A stretch of DNA of 64,000 bases from Dysgonomonas mossii DSM 22836 (GCF_000213575.1 NZ_GL892004.1:496001-560000), one strand, 5' to 3'; numbered from the stretch's first letter, positions 37,452 through 47,542 are shown. Notes: generated by a model from the letters alone, not told the origin. A program made the numbers and translations.

Positions 37452-38507
37452 TTGAAAAATATCAATAACAATATAATACCCTTCTCCTACGCATTCAGTT
37501 TTCAAGAGGGGATGGCACACATTATACGAAAATCGGGGACAGGGTTTATTAATAAATTCGGAGAATTGGTTGTTCCTTGTATTTATGAAATGGCTTTTAG
37601 TTATTCCGAAGGCTTGGTAATGGTGCAAAAGAAGGGAAAATGCGGATATCTTGATAAAGCCGGTAACGAGGTTATTCCTATCGAGTATGAAGATGCTGAT
37701 GTGTTTTCGAATGGATTAGCCGGGGTATGCAAGGATGGTAAGTGGGGATTTATCGATAAAAAGGGAGAATCGGTGATCCCTTGCCGTTATGATCGGATAA
37801 ACTGCTTTTCGGAAGATCTTTGTGGTGTTTTTAAGGATGGTAAAGCCGGAATAATAGACAAACAGGGTAACGAAGTTGTGCCATTTGTTTATGATGATAT
37901 CTTCGAGTTTAGCGAAGGGCTTATTTGTGTTTGCAAAGATGAAAAATGCGGATTTATCGATACTTTTGGTAATGAAGTTATTCCCTTTATATATGATCGT
38001 TCGGAAGGTGTAAAATGTAAAGATGGTCTGATTTGTATCGCTAAAGATAAGAAGTGGGGAGTGATCGACAAGGTCGGTAATGAAAGAGTTTCTTTTATAT
38101 ATGACGATATTGCATCCCAATATTCAGAAGGATTAGCGTATGCCAATTTAAACGGAAAATACGGCTTTATTAATGAAAGTGGAGAGGAAATTATTCCTTT
38201 TATATATGAGGACTTATCTATTTTCTCAGAAGGGCTTGCCGCTGCAAAGATGGGTAGCAAATGGGGATTTATAAACAAGGAAAATAAAGTACTTGTGTCC
38301 CTTATTTATGAGAGGGTCTATTCTTTTTCCGATGGATTGGCTTTGATTATGGAGAAAGGGAGAAATGCTTATTTTATAGATAAGTTTGGAGAGGTAAATA
38401 TTGCACTCAAGAGAAGTTATACACTTCTTGAAAAACTGAAGTTCGCAATACTCTCCTTGGCTGTTGCTACGGTTATATATATGCTGATTAAATCAATCTT
38501 CGGTTAA
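37452..38507 (+). CDS. WG-repeat protein with C-terminal membrane anchor
   Basis: 351 residues from a TTG; no ATG is found near the N-terminus, and the repeat region begins about residue 15, so the exact start is uncertain. About ten WG-type repeats (for example KWGFIDKKGESVIP) cover 20-315. The only membrane helix is at 328-347, so it is a tail-anchored protein with a soluble N-terminal repeat domain. The role of WG repeats is not known to me. Confidence 0.75.
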   Translation: MKNINNNIIPFSYAFSFQEGMAHIIRKSGTGFINKFGELVVPCIYEMAFSYSEGLVMVQKKGKCGYLDKAGNEVIPIEYEDADVFSNGLAGVCKDGKWGFIDKKGESVIPCRYDRINCFSEDLCGVFKDGKAGIIDKQGNEVVPFVYDDIFEFSEGLICVCKDEKCGFIDTFGNEVIPFIYDRSEGVKCKDGLICIAKDKKWGVIDKVGNERVSFIYDDIASQYSEGLAYANLNGKYGFINESGEEIIPFIYEDLSIFSEGLAAAKMGSKWGFINKENKVLVSLIYERVYSFSDGLALIMEKGRNAYFIDKFGEVNIALKRSYTLLEKLKFAILSLAVATVIYMLIKSIFG

Positions 38508-38598
38508 TAGACTTGGAATAAAAAAAAGAACAATTGTGTTCGGTTGGTAATAAATGATAGAAATAATTATAATTTGTTCTTGTAACTAATAATAAATT

Positions 38599-38796
38599 AT
38601 GGCAAAGAAAGAGCAAACATACGGAGAAGCAATGCAAGAATTGCAGGACATTATGGGCAGTATCGAAAATGAAGATTTGGATGTAGATATCCTTCTCGAA
38701 AAAGTAAAAAAAGCGGCAACCCTCATTAAGTTTTGTAAAGATAAGTTGCAAAAAACGAATGTAGAAATACAAAAGATTCTGGACGAAATAGAATGA
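38599..38796 (+). CDS. xseB: Exodeoxyribonuclease VII small subunit
   Basis: 65 residues. The conserved [32 protein letters not shown] motif is XseB, a small helical protein that assembles with XseA. Overlaps ispD by four bases (ATGA). Separation from xseA by the TlpA and WG genes is unusual for a tight partner. Confidence 0.93.
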   Translation: MAKKEQTYGEAMQELQDIMGSIENEDLDVDILLEKVKKAATLIKFCKDKLQKTNVEIQKILDEIE

Positions 38797-39464
38797 AAAA
38801 AAATGTCATTATAGTAGCCGGAGGAAAAGGGCTGCGCATGGGTAATGATTTGCCGAAACAGTTTATTCCTATCGGCGGTAAACCCGTTCTTATGCATACA
38901 ATAGAGGCTTTCTATCGGTTTGATGAGGATATAAATATTGTTTTGGTGTTGCCTGACTCTCATCAGGAGTATTGGAAAAGCCTGTGCGAAGAATATAACT
39001 TCACGATAGAACATGCAATTGCCAATGGAGGAGAAACTCGCTTTCATTCAGTGAAAAACGGATTGGCTCTTGTGGCTGACGGATTGGTTGGTGTGCAAGA
39101 CGGAGTTCGCCCTTTTGGCTCGGAAGAGATGATAAAGCGGTGTTTTGATGCTGCGAGAGAATACCCTGCTGTTATACCTGTTATAGACTCTACCGACAGC
39201 CTCAGGGAAGTTGTTGATGAGGATAAAAGCCGCATTGTTGATCGGTCTAAGATACGGTTGGTGCAAACGCCTCAGGTCTTCGAGGTGGATATTCTTAAAA
39301 AAGCGTATCAAACGGACTTCAAAGAAACATTTACCGATGATGCTTCGGTTGTAGAAGCGATGGGCGTAAATGTCCATCTTGTAAAAGGGGAAGTAACCAA
39401 TATAAAGATCACTACGCCGTTGGACTTAAAGATCGGCGAACTGATTGTACGTGATAAAGAATAA
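38793..39464 (+). CDS. ispD: 2-C-methyl-D-erythritol 4-phosphate cytidylyltransferase
   Basis: 223 residues. The CTP-binding [16 protein letters not shown] near the start, then GVQDGVRPF (where most IspD have DAVRPF), and TDDASVVE in the C-terminal third. It makes the cytidyl-linked MEP intermediate of isoprenoid synthesis. Translation is coupled to xseB. Confidence 0.93.
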   Translation: MKKNVIIVAGGKGLRMGNDLPKQFIPIGGKPVLMHTIEAFYRFDEDINIVLVLPDSHQEYWKSLCEEYNFTIEHAIANGGETRFHSVKNGLALVADGLVGVQDGVRPFGSEEMIKRCFDAAREYPAVIPVIDSTDSLREVVDEDKSRIVDRSKIRLVQTPQVFEVDILKKAYQTDFKETFTDDASVVEAMGVNVHLVKGEVTNIKITTPLDLKIGELIVRDKE

Positions 39465-39570
39465 AGTGTGTATCCTTTGTTCGAATAGCTATAATAAATA
39501 CTTAATATTATCTAATATAAGAGCTTGATGCGCTTCAATAATAGAAAAAGTAACAACTCAAAACAATGGA

Positions 39571-39590
39571 AAAAGTGTCACTTTTGTCAC
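39571..39590. repeat. Second copy of the GTCAC intergenic repeat
   Basis: Twenty bases identical to 20970-20989, but here the mirrored arm is missing. It continues into a third unit, giving GTCACTTTT, GTCACCTTTT and CAC. It lies 23 bases before the start of the M20 gene. A tiny ATG...TAA frame of 11 codons runs through it and is not considered real. Confidence 0.55.
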
Positions 39591-39613
39591 CTTTTCACTA
39601 AAATATAAAATCT

Positions 39614-40681
39614 ATGGAACAAGATATTGATGCTTTATACTACAATGCAGTTGATCTATTGAAGGAAATGATAAGTACTCCATCTTTCAGTAGAGAGGAG
39701 CATCATGTAGCAGAAGTAATAATTTCGTGCATGCGTAAGATGGGATTTTCTCCCGATAGAAAGGGAAATAATCTTTGGATTCGGAACAAGGATTTTGATT
39801 CTTCAAAACCTACTATTCTGCTCAATTCGCACATGGATACTGTTCGTCCTGTATCCGGCTGGACAAAAGACCCTTTCTTTCCCGAGGAAGACGGAGATAC
39901 ACTTTACGGATTGGGAAGTAACGATGCAGGAGCCAGCTTGGTGTGCTTGTTACATGCTTTCTTTATGTTGGCACAAAAGAAACAAGATTATAATCTGATT
40001 TTCTTAGCATCGTGCGAAGAAGAGGTTTCCGGTAATGGTGGAGCTGAAGCTGTTGTTCCCGAACTTCCGGAGATTACGTTTGGTATTGTGGGTGAGCCTA
40101 CTCAGATGAATCCTGCTATTGCGGAGAAAGGTCTCTTAGTGCTTGATTGTACTTCATACGGAAAAGCGGGACACGCTGCACGTAACGAAGGAGAGAATGC
40201 GATTTATAAGGCGATCAAAGATATCGAATGGTTTAGGACGTACGAGTTTCCGCAGACAAGCGATTTGCTTGGGCCTGTAAAGATGACTGTAAGTATGGTG
40301 AGTGCAGGAACACAGCATAATGTAGTACCCGACAAGTGTCACTTTGTTGTGGATGTAAGAAGCAATGAATTGTATAGCAACGAAGAACTTTATCATATTA
40401 TAGATAAGCATACAGACTGTGAAGTAAAACCCCGGTCTTTTCGCCTGAATTCATCGAGAATTTCTCTCGAAAATCCGTTTGTTCAACGTGCTATTATCAT
40501 TGGAAAAACTCCTTATGGATCGCCTACGTTGTCTGATCAGACATTTATGCCTTTTCCTACCTTGAAGATGGGACCCGGAGACTCAGCCCGCTCGCATACA
40601 GCAAACGAATATATCCATTTGAGTGAGATAAGGGAGGCTATAGAGCTTTATGTGAAGCTGCTGGACGGACTTCGAGTTTAA
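39614..40681 (+). CDS. M20 family metallopeptidase, probable acetylornithine deacetylase
   Basis: 355 residues. Metal ligands and catalytic residues are seen in HMDTV (near 75), GSNDAGAS and ASCEEEVSGNGG; GIVGEPTQ and AGHAARN are the usual dimer and lid motifs. Bacteroidota annotate such proteins as ArgE-like, but specificity is not visible. The stop abuts the convergent kup stop with no gap. Confidence 0.88.
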   Translation: MEQDIDALYYNAVDLLKEMISTPSFSREEHHVAEVIISCMRKMGFSPDRKGNNLWIRNKDFDSSKPTILLNSHMDTVRPVSGWTKDPFFPEEDGDTLYGLGSNDAGASLVCLLHAFFMLAQKKQDYNLIFLASCEEEVSGNGGAEAVVPELPEITFGIVGEPTQMNPAIAEKGLLVLDCTSYGKAGHAARNEGENAIYKAIKDIEWFRTYEFPQTSDLLGPVKMTVSMVSAGTQHNVVPDKCHFVVDVRSNELYSNEELYHIIDKHTDCEVKPRSFRLNSSRISLENPFVQRAIIIGKTPYGSPTLSDQTFMPFPTLKMGPGDSARSHTANEYIHLSEIREAIELYVKLLDGLRV

Positions 40682-42649
40682 CTACTCCGCTTCATTTGCT
40701 TGGTTCAGCAAGTCTTTCAGTTGCTCCTCGGTATGGTCTACTTGCCTTAATGGTACAGTCTCAACAACAGCAAGAGATGGGTCTATATCATACATCTGTG
40801 TGTCTGAGGTTGTTAATCTCTTTACAAGGTTGTAGCATCCTAAGATAATCTGTCTTGAAGGGTTCATGTGCACATTGCGGAATATGCGGTCTACAATCAT
40901 AAACTTAAAATCTCCTCGTTTCTCTTTAGCATCCTGCATAGATGGATATCGAGACGTTAGATCTACAAGACCTAGTCGTTCCAACTCGTTGGTTATCAAG
41001 TTTACATATTTGTCTGTGTGTATTCCTAGTTTAAACCCTGCACGGATATTGACACGGAAAATTTTCTTAGGGGCATATATCGTTGTTTCGTAACTGAATT
41101 CATAAGGTTCATCGGTTCTTTTTATTCTTACAAACCAGTATGTATCAGCACGTTTTGGTGTCCGTTTAAATAGAGAATAAGCAATCTTGCTCTCTAAAAA
41201 GTTCTTATTATTGGCTTTTACTATATACACCAGATGGGTCGCTGCTTTAGGTATAGTTGTGTCGTCACTTATCTTTAATAGCTGGCTGACGTAATGTTCA
41301 TCCACCTGATCATAAACTGTATAGTGGCGTTTAATACGGCGTCCGTTATACCATGAATACATCAGAAGGAGTAGTACTCCTGCAATTATAATAGGTATAA
41401 ATCCTCCATGTGCAAACTTTTGCATATTTGCGAAGAAGAAGCTGAGTTCTATGATAACGAAGAATAGAGTGAGTGGAATGGTAAACCACAGAGGTCTCTT
41501 CTTTTTCATAAAATAAAGGAATAGCAAGGCGCTGGTCATCAACATGCTGAGGGTGATGGCTAGACCATAGGCCGCTTCCAGTTTCATCGAAGATTGCATT
41601 GTGAGTATGATGATAAGGCAGAGTACCATCATCATGTAGTTGATAGAGGGGATGTATAATTGTCCTTTGATATCTGTCGGGTATTGTATTTTTACATTCG
41701 GCCAGATATTCAGGGATATAGCTTCACTGATAACGGTGAAAGACCCACTTATCAATGCTTGGCTGGCAATAATTGCCGCCACAGTAGCCATTATTACACC
41801 TGTGAGTCTGAACCATTCGGGCATCATCGAAAAAAACGGATTTACATCAGGGGTGACATGTCCGCTATTAATAATCCATGCTGCCTGTCCTAAGTAGTTG
41901 AGTATAAGTGCTGCTTTAACATAGATCCATGAAATGCGTATGTTTTTCAGTCCACAATGCCCTAAGTCTGAATACAAGGCTTCTGCTCCTGTTGTACACA
42001 GAAAGATAGCACCAAGTATAATCATCGCCTGTGGTACTTCTATCAAAAAGCGAATGGCATACATGGGATTAAAAGCTCTGAATACACTCAGGTCGTGTAC
42101 TACCTGACTTAGACCCATTACAGCCATCATCGTAAACCAGATGATCATCAGTGGCCCGAAGTATCTTCCCAAAGAGCCTGTCCCGAAGGGTTGTACCAGA
42201 AATAGGATGAGTACTATAGCTACAGTAATAGGTATAACCGGTATATGCGGAGCGATTGGTTGAAGCCCTTCTACGGCAGACATCACGGTCATGGCAGGAG
42301 TTATAATGCCATCGGCAAGTAATGTGGCTGCACCGATACCGGCAAGGATATAAGCCCAACGGTATTTTTGCCGGATAAGGGCATATAAAGAAAGAATACC
42401 ACCTTCGCCTTTATTATCGGCACGAAGGGTGATGATGACATATTTAAGTGTGGTTTGAATTGTCAAAGTCCATATCACACAAGATATAGCACCGAGAATA
42501 TATTCCGCATGGTTGTGTTGTCCCGCAGGTAGTGTGTTCAAGATAGCTCTCATCACATATAAAGGCGATGTACCAATATCTCCAAATACGATACCTATTG
42601 CTAAAACGACACCTAATGCGCTAAACGGAACTTTGTGATTCTCTTTCAT
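40682..42649 (-). CDS. kup: KUP family potassium transporter
   Basis: 655 residues with about 12 membrane helices. GDIGTSPLYVMRAIL near residue 25 is the KUP/HAK/KT signature; a C-terminal soluble domain of ~170 residues follows. It takes up K+ coupled to protons. It is convergent with the M20 gene. Confidence 0.95.
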   Translation of the reverse strand: MKENHKVPFSALGVVLAIGIVFGDIGTSPLYVMRAILNTLPAGQHNHAEYILGAISCVIWTLTIQTTLKYVIITLRADNKGEGGILSLYALIRQKYRWAYILAGIGAATLLADGIITPAMTVMSAVEGLQPIAPHIPVIPITVAIVLILFLVQPFGTGSLGRYFGPLMIIWFTMMAVMGLSQVVHDLSVFRAFNPMYAIRFLIEVPQAMIILGAIFLCTTGAEALYSDLGHCGLKNIRISWIYVKAALILNYLGQAAWIINSGHVTPDVNPFFSMMPEWFRLTGVIMATVAAIIASQALISGSFTVISEAISLNIWPNVKIQYPTDIKGQLYIPSINYMMMVLCLIIILTMQSSMKLEAAYGLAITLSMLMTSALLFLYFMKKKRPLWFTIPLTLFFVIIELSFFFANMQKFAHGGFIPIIIAGVLLLLMYSWYNGRRIKRHYTVYDQVDEHYVSQLLKISDDTTIPKAATHLVYIVKANNKNFLESKIAYSLFKRTPKRADTYWFVRIKRTDEPYEFSYETTIYAPKKIFRVNIRAGFKLGIHTDKYVNLITNELERLGLVDLTSRYPSMQDAKEKRGDFKFMIVDRIFRNVHMNPSRQIILGCYNLVKRLTTSDTQMYDIDPSLAVVETVPLRQVDHTEEQLKDLLNQANEAE

Positions 42650-42772
42650 TATTCTAATTCGAAAATTGGGCTAAAAGTACAAGATTATTTAAATATGAGA
42701 ATAAGATATATTGTTAATTTTACTCCTTTGGGTTTCTATCTGATTATTATAGGGGTTTTTAGTATAACTTCA

Positions 42773-44545
42773 CTAAAATTCTTCAAACTGTTCCTGATAC
42801 AGACTGTAATACTTCCCTTTGAGGTTAAGTAGCTCTGTATGTGTGCCCTGTTCTATTATCTGGCCATCATCGAGTACGAGTATTTTGTCTGCATTACGCA
42901 CTGTAGAAAGCCTGTGTGCTATGATAATGCTGGTACGTCCTTCCATTAGCTTGTCCAGTCCTTTTTGTATAAGCAGTTCGCTGCGGGTATCGATGTTGCT
43001 GGTAGCCTCGTCTAGCAAAAGGATAGGAGGGTCTGCAATAGCTGCTCGTGCTATATTTAATAGCTGTCGCTGCCCCTGGCTCAAATTTGCCCCATCATTT
43101 TCGAGCATCGTATGATATCCTTTTGGGAGCCGCTTGATGAACGAATGCGCCGCGGTTAGTTTTGCTGCTTGTATTACATCTTCATCTGTGGCTTCGGGGT
43201 GTCCAAAACGGATATTCTCACATACCGTTCCTGTGAATAAATGGGTGTCTTGTAGTACGATAGCCATCGACTGCCTGAGGCTTTCTCTCTTTATATCATG
43301 TATCGATATACCATCTATGGTTATTTCTCCCGATTTAATGTCGAAGAAGCGGGGAAGCATATTCAATATAGTTGTCTTTCCTGCGCCTGTTTCCCCCACT
43401 AACGCTATTTTCGTCCCTGGTGTTGCATGTAGTGATACTCCTTTTAGGATTAGTTTGTCTTGTTTGTATCCAAAATAGACATCTTTCATTTCCAGATCAC
43501 CTTTCACATCGTTGAGGCTTATCGCATTGGGAGCATCTTCTTGTTCCGGAGCCTCATCTATTACCTGAAAGATACGTTCTGCTCCTGCCATTGCCGCTTG
43601 TATGCTATTGTAAAGGCTGGCAAGCTCATTTATTGGACGACCAAACTGACGGGAATATTGAAGAAATGCGGCCAATCCACCGACATCAAACCCTCTGAAT
43701 ATAGCAAGTAGCCCACCGACTATAGTAACAACAACAAAGTTTAAAGTATTAAGATTTTGCATCACAGGCATCATCATTCCCGAGTAAAATTGTGCTTTTT
43801 TTGATTTCTCATTTAGCTTTTGATTCAGTTGTTTGAAGTCCTGTTCTACCTTTTTCTCATAGCCGAATACTTTGATCACCTTTTGCCCGCTAATCATTTC
43901 TTCTATATACCCATTTGCGTCTCCCAGTGTATCTTGTTGTGCTTTGAAGTATTTCTTGCTTCGTTTTACGATCGTTTTGGCACTAAGGAACATGAGAGGG
44001 ATGGTAATCAGGGTAGCTAAAGTTAGTATAGGGCTTATATAGATCATGAGTGAGAATATCCCTATCAGCATCAGTGCGCTGGTCAGCATATCCGATAAGC
44101 TATCAGTAAGAGCATTGCTCACCTGATCTATGTCATTTGTATATCGGCTCATGATGTCGCCATGCTGATGGGTGTCAAAATACTTAATAGGCAGCTTTTC
44201 CATCTTCTTGAACAGATCTGTACGCATACGGGTTACTGCACGCTGGCCTATTCTATTTAATAGCCTGTATTGTATATATATAGCGGCTACACCTATCAGA
44301 TATATAACACCGAGAATAATAAGTATATGCAGCAGTCCTTCATAGTTGCCCGGTATGATATAATTGTTGATGATAGGACGTATCATATATGAACCAACAA
44401 GATTGCACCCGATGCTGATAATGATAAGGGAACCGATAACGATCAAAAGGTTTTTATCCTTCGCAAGATATGCCATTAGCCTGAAGAAGGTTTTCCTAAC
44501 CTCTGTCGGCTTACCGCTCTGTTTGTAGTGATCTCCGTGTGCCAT
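42773..44545 (-). CDS. Heterodimeric ABC exporter subunit with catalytic NBD
   Basis: 590 residues: six membrane helices (about 30-310) and an NBD with Walker A GETGAGKTTI, Walker B ILLLDEATS and switch His in IAHRLST. The signature is LSQGQ rather than LSGGQ. The four-base gap after the partner gene and the complementary degeneracy indicate a heterodimer; similar pairs (e.g. YheI/YheH, TM287/288) export drugs or lipids. Substrate unknown. Confidence 0.92.
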   Translation of the reverse strand: MAHGDHYKQSGKPTEVRKTFFRLMAYLAKDKNLLIVIGSLIIISIGCNLVGSYMIRPIINNYIIPGNYEGLLHILIILGVIYLIGVAAIYIQYRLLNRIGQRAVTRMRTDLFKKMEKLPIKYFDTHQHGDIMSRYTNDIDQVSNALTDSLSDMLTSALMLIGIFSLMIYISPILTLATLITIPLMFLSAKTIVKRSKKYFKAQQDTLGDANGYIEEMISGQKVIKVFGYEKKVEQDFKQLNQKLNEKSKKAQFYSGMMMPVMQNLNTLNFVVVTIVGGLLAIFRGFDVGGLAAFLQYSRQFGRPINELASLYNSIQAAMAGAERIFQVIDEAPEQEDAPNAISLNDVKGDLEMKDVYFGYKQDKLILKGVSLHATPGTKIALVGETGAGKTTILNMLPRFFDIKSGEITIDGISIHDIKRESLRQSMAIVLQDTHLFTGTVCENIRFGHPEATDEDVIQAAKLTAAHSFIKRLPKGYHTMLENDGANLSQGQRQLLNIARAAIADPPILLLDEATSNIDTRSELLIQKGLDKLMEGRTSIIIAHRLSTVRNADKILVLDDGQIIEQGTHTELLNLKGKYYSLYQEQFEEF

Positions 44546-44549
44546 ATCC

Positions 44550-46274
44550 TCAGTAGACTATTTGTTGAGAGTTGTATATTTCCTGATACAGCTTCGATTT
44601 TTCTATTAGTTCGTCAGGTTTACCAATAGCATCTATCTCACCATCTTCCAGTACTATCACTCTGTCGGCTGATTGCATTGTATTGATACGTTGTGTGATA
44701 ATAAAGACAGTTGTTCCTTTTAATAGATTGTTAAGATTATATCTGATTTTCTGTTCGGTCTCCGTATCCACAGCACTTGTACTATCATCCAATATAAGGA
44801 TTTTGGGCTTACGTAATAGTGCACGTGCAATACAAATCCGTTGCTTTTGTCCTCCTGAAACATTAATGCCTCCACGTCCCAAAAGAGTGTTATATCCATC
44901 TGTGAAAGATATGATGAAATCGTGTGCTTGAGCTGCTTTTGCCGCTTCTTCTATTTCCTCTATTGTTGCATCGGGTCGTCCCCAGCGGAGATTATCTATA
45001 ATTGTTCCGGTGAAGAGTTCATTTTTTTGCAGTACCATACCTATTTCGGCATGCAATTCTTTCAGATTATAATCCTTTACATTAACTCCATCTATGAGAA
45101 TCTCTCCTGCTGTAACATCGTATAGTCGTGGGATAAGCTGAAGCATGGAACTCTTTGCCGACCCTGTTGCTCCTACTACAGCGATTGTTTCACCTTGTTT
45201 TATGTGGAAATTAATATCCTTCAATACATCGTTTTCACCGCCATTATAACGGAAAAAGACATTACTGAAAGTAACTTCTCCCTTTGTTATTTTATGCTTG
45301 TTTGATAAGCCTTCTTCGGTATTTGCAAGAGAGGGTTCTGTATTCATTACTTCGAGTATGCGCTCTGATGAGGCCGAAGCTCTCGCTATATTTACAATCA
45401 CCATCGAGAGGAACATTAAAGCCATCAGTATTTGTGTCATGTAATTGACAAAAGAAATAAGCTCTCCCACTTTAAGGTTACCTTCTATCGCTTTTGCTCC
45501 GCCTACCCAAAGGATTACGATAACAGATACATTCATTATCAGTTGCATGACAGGAAATATTGCTATCACAACATTAGACGCATTCACTACCATATCTTGC
45601 AGGTCATGGCTTCTCTTCTCAAATTTCTTAGTTTCAAAATCCTCCCTTACAAATGATTTAACGACACGGATATTGATCAGGTTCTCTCTTACCACGGCAT
45701 TGAGTTGATCAATCTTTTGTTGTACTTTCATAAAGAGTGGAAGCCCTTTATACATGATGAGGAAAATGCTAATACTAAGTATAGGTACAACTCCCAACAT
45801 GATAAAAGCAAGATCGGTATTTATTTTTATAACAAAGAAAAAAGACATAACCAACATTAACGGCGAACGTAACAACAAGCGCATACTCATTAGTGCAACT
45901 TGCTGTATACGGGTGATATCGTTTGTTAGACGTGTGATTAATGAAGCGGAATTAAATCTATCGATTTCTGTAAAAGAAAGCTGCTGTATTTTCGAAAATA
46001 ATTTGCTCCTAAGATCTGTGCCAAATCCGATGGATGCTTGAGAAGATACATATACATTAATGATGCTTACAACAAGTCCCAGAATGGATATCCCCACCAT
46101 GTATGCTCCAATTTCAGTAATGACAGATAGGTTACGGTGCACAACCCCATCGTCTACAATCTTTGCCATAAACCAAGGCTGTATTGTTTCACACAGTACG
46201 GTGATCAATACAAGAACCGGGCTTATAATGAGGCTTGTTTTGTACTTCTTTAGTATCTGCCAATATATTTTCAT
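44550..46274 (-). CDS. Heterodimeric ABC exporter subunit with degenerate NBD
   Basis: 574 residues with the same layout. Its own nucleotide site is degenerate: Walker A reads GATGSAKSS, the Walker B Glu is Asp (LDDSTS) and the switch His is Gln (ITQR). Its signature VSGGQ is canonical and would complete the partner's site. It is transcribed first; a TATTTTTG -7 element lies at 46330-46337 on the minus strand. Confidence 0.92.
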   Translation of the reverse strand: MKIYWQILKKYKTSLIISPVLVLITVLCETIQPWFMAKIVDDGVVHRNLSVITEIGAYMVGISILGLVVSIINVYVSSQASIGFGTDLRSKLFSKIQQLSFTEIDRFNSASLITRLTNDITRIQQVALMSMRLLLRSPLMLVMSFFFVIKINTDLAFIMLGVVPILSISIFLIMYKGLPLFMKVQQKIDQLNAVVRENLINIRVVKSFVREDFETKKFEKRSHDLQDMVVNASNVVIAIFPVMQLIMNVSVIVILWVGGAKAIEGNLKVGELISFVNYMTQILMALMFLSMVIVNIARASASSERILEVMNTEPSLANTEEGLSNKHKITKGEVTFSNVFFRYNGGENDVLKDINFHIKQGETIAVVGATGSAKSSMLQLIPRLYDVTAGEILIDGVNVKDYNLKELHAEIGMVLQKNELFTGTIIDNLRWGRPDATIEEIEEAAKAAQAHDFIISFTDGYNTLLGRGGINVSGGQKQRICIARALLRKPKILILDDSTSAVDTETEQKIRYNLNNLLKGTTVFIITQRINTMQSADRVIVLEDGEIDAIGKPDELIEKSKLYQEIYNSQQIVY

Positions 46275-46624
46275 ATATGTATAATCTGTTAAGACCAGAT
46301 ATTGTTCAACAATTATTTTATTTGTATGGCAAAAATAGGAATAACTTCTTAAACTTATTTATATTCGAGGAATCTCTTGCTCTTCATAAAATGACCATTT
46401 GCAAAAATAATAATACACCGGTTCCTATTTAGAATAGTCTTTTAGGTAACATTTGCTATTGAAAGCCTGTTTTTACCAAGTAAAAATGTTATTAAATATC
46501 TCTTTTACATCATGTTTTCGTTTACGGTCCTTCCATAATAAACTTTTTTCAATATATTGGCATTGGTTATGCAAATAAATTTTTTGCAACAATTCAATGA
46601 AATTTAAACAATCTCTTAGCAAAA
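46275..46624. other. 350-base gap between the ABC exporter and the AraC gene
   Basis: AT-rich, no gene seen. It holds the -7 element of the ABC pair (minus strand, 46330-46337), a hairpin TTTTTAC-CAA-GTAAAAA at 46470-46486 and the left copy of the cassette inverted repeat (46592-46619). Sequence between 46500 and 46590 could be remains of a mobile element, but no coding frame survives. Confidence 0.6.
46592..46619 (+). repeat. Left copy of 28-bp inverted repeat bounding AraC/VOC cassette
   Basis: The first 19 bases, ATTCAATGAAATTTAAACA, are exactly mirrored at 47950-47968, and 25 of 28 bases match over the full length. It ends five bases before the AraC ATG. The sequence on its minus strand (TGTTTAAATTTC...) resembles IS-type terminal repeats. 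Confidence 0.75.
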
Positions 46625-47446
46625 ATGCAGTACGAAACATTTGAACCAAGCAATGTCCTTAAGTCATTAGTTAAATGTTACTGGACGTTGGAAGTCCCTG
46701 CCGAAAATAACGCAGACAAACAACGAATTGTGCCCGATGGCTGTTTGGAAATGGCTTTTATTCTCGGTGATGATATTAGACGTTTTACTTCCGAATGTGA
46801 ATTTATCCTTCAACCACGTGCAATGGTGCTTGGTCATACCACTGACCCTTTTTACATTAAACCAACAGGATATGTAAATACTTTTGCTGTTCGTTTCTAT
46901 CCTTATGGTTTTGCAAATTTTGTAAAAACGTCTATCAAAAATCTTGCAAATAAGGAAACCCCGATCACTGAGCTTTTTGAAGAAACAAAAGCAAACGATT
47001 TGGAACAAAACATCATTCACGCAACCGACACGCAACAAAGAATTAAGATTGTCGAGACTTTTTTATTGAACAAAATCAACGAGAAAGCCACAATCGACAA
47101 TATTGTAAAATCAACTATTGATACACTTCTCCTAACAAATGGAAATTCATCGATCAGTAAAATCCTCAAAGAAAATGTATCAAAACGCAGACAATTGGAA
47201 AGAAATTTTATAAAGCAAATTGGAATCAGTCCCAAACAATTGGGGAAAGTAATCCGCTTACAAGCTGCCCTGAAAATGTTACTTAACCATAAAACCGAAA
47301 CTCTCACTCAAATCGCTTACGAAAACGAATATTACGACCAGGCACACTTTATCAAAGATTTTAAAGAATTTACGGGAATCAATCCTAAAGATTTTTTAGA
47401 AGACAGGCAAAATGTGCTGTCATCCCTTTTCTATCGAAAAGATTAG
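46625..47446 (+). CDS. AraC family transcriptional regulator
   Basis: 273 residues. N-terminal ligand-type domain (about 1-115, with IVPDGCLEMAFIL and VNTFAVRFYPYG). The C-terminal HTH includes LGKVIRLQAALKMLL and the family signature LTQIAYENEYYDQAHFIKDFKEFTGINPKDF near 225-255. Likely controls the VOC gene 97 bases downstream. Both lie inside the inverted-repeat cassette. Confidence 0.92.
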   Translation: MQYETFEPSNVLKSLVKCYWTLEVPAENNADKQRIVPDGCLEMAFILGDDIRRFTSECEFILQPRAMVLGHTTDPFYIKPTGYVNTFAVRFYPYGFANFVKTSIKNLANKETPITELFEETKANDLEQNIIHATDTQQRIKIVETFLLNKINEKATIDNIVKSTIDTLLLTNGNSSISKILKENVSKRRQLERNFIKQIGISPKQLGKVIRLQAALKMLLNHKTETLTQIAYENEYYDQAHFIKDFKEFTGINPKDFLEDRQNVLSSLFYRKD

Positions 47447-47542
47447 TAATGTCGCATTTATACAATTTTGAAGATAAACTGTATTTTATCTTCGCAATTT
47501 CTAATCAATGTAATTAACTAAAATAATAAAAGATAAAAAATT

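Noticed and set aside
39566-39601. 11-codon frame through the GTCAC repeat, as a possible leader peptide
   Set aside because: No arginine or other attenuation codons and its sequence is dictated by the repeat.
46470-46486. TTTTTAC-CAA-GTAAAAA hairpin as a terminator
   Set aside because: No gene ends before it on either strand and no T-run follows, so termination is not supported.
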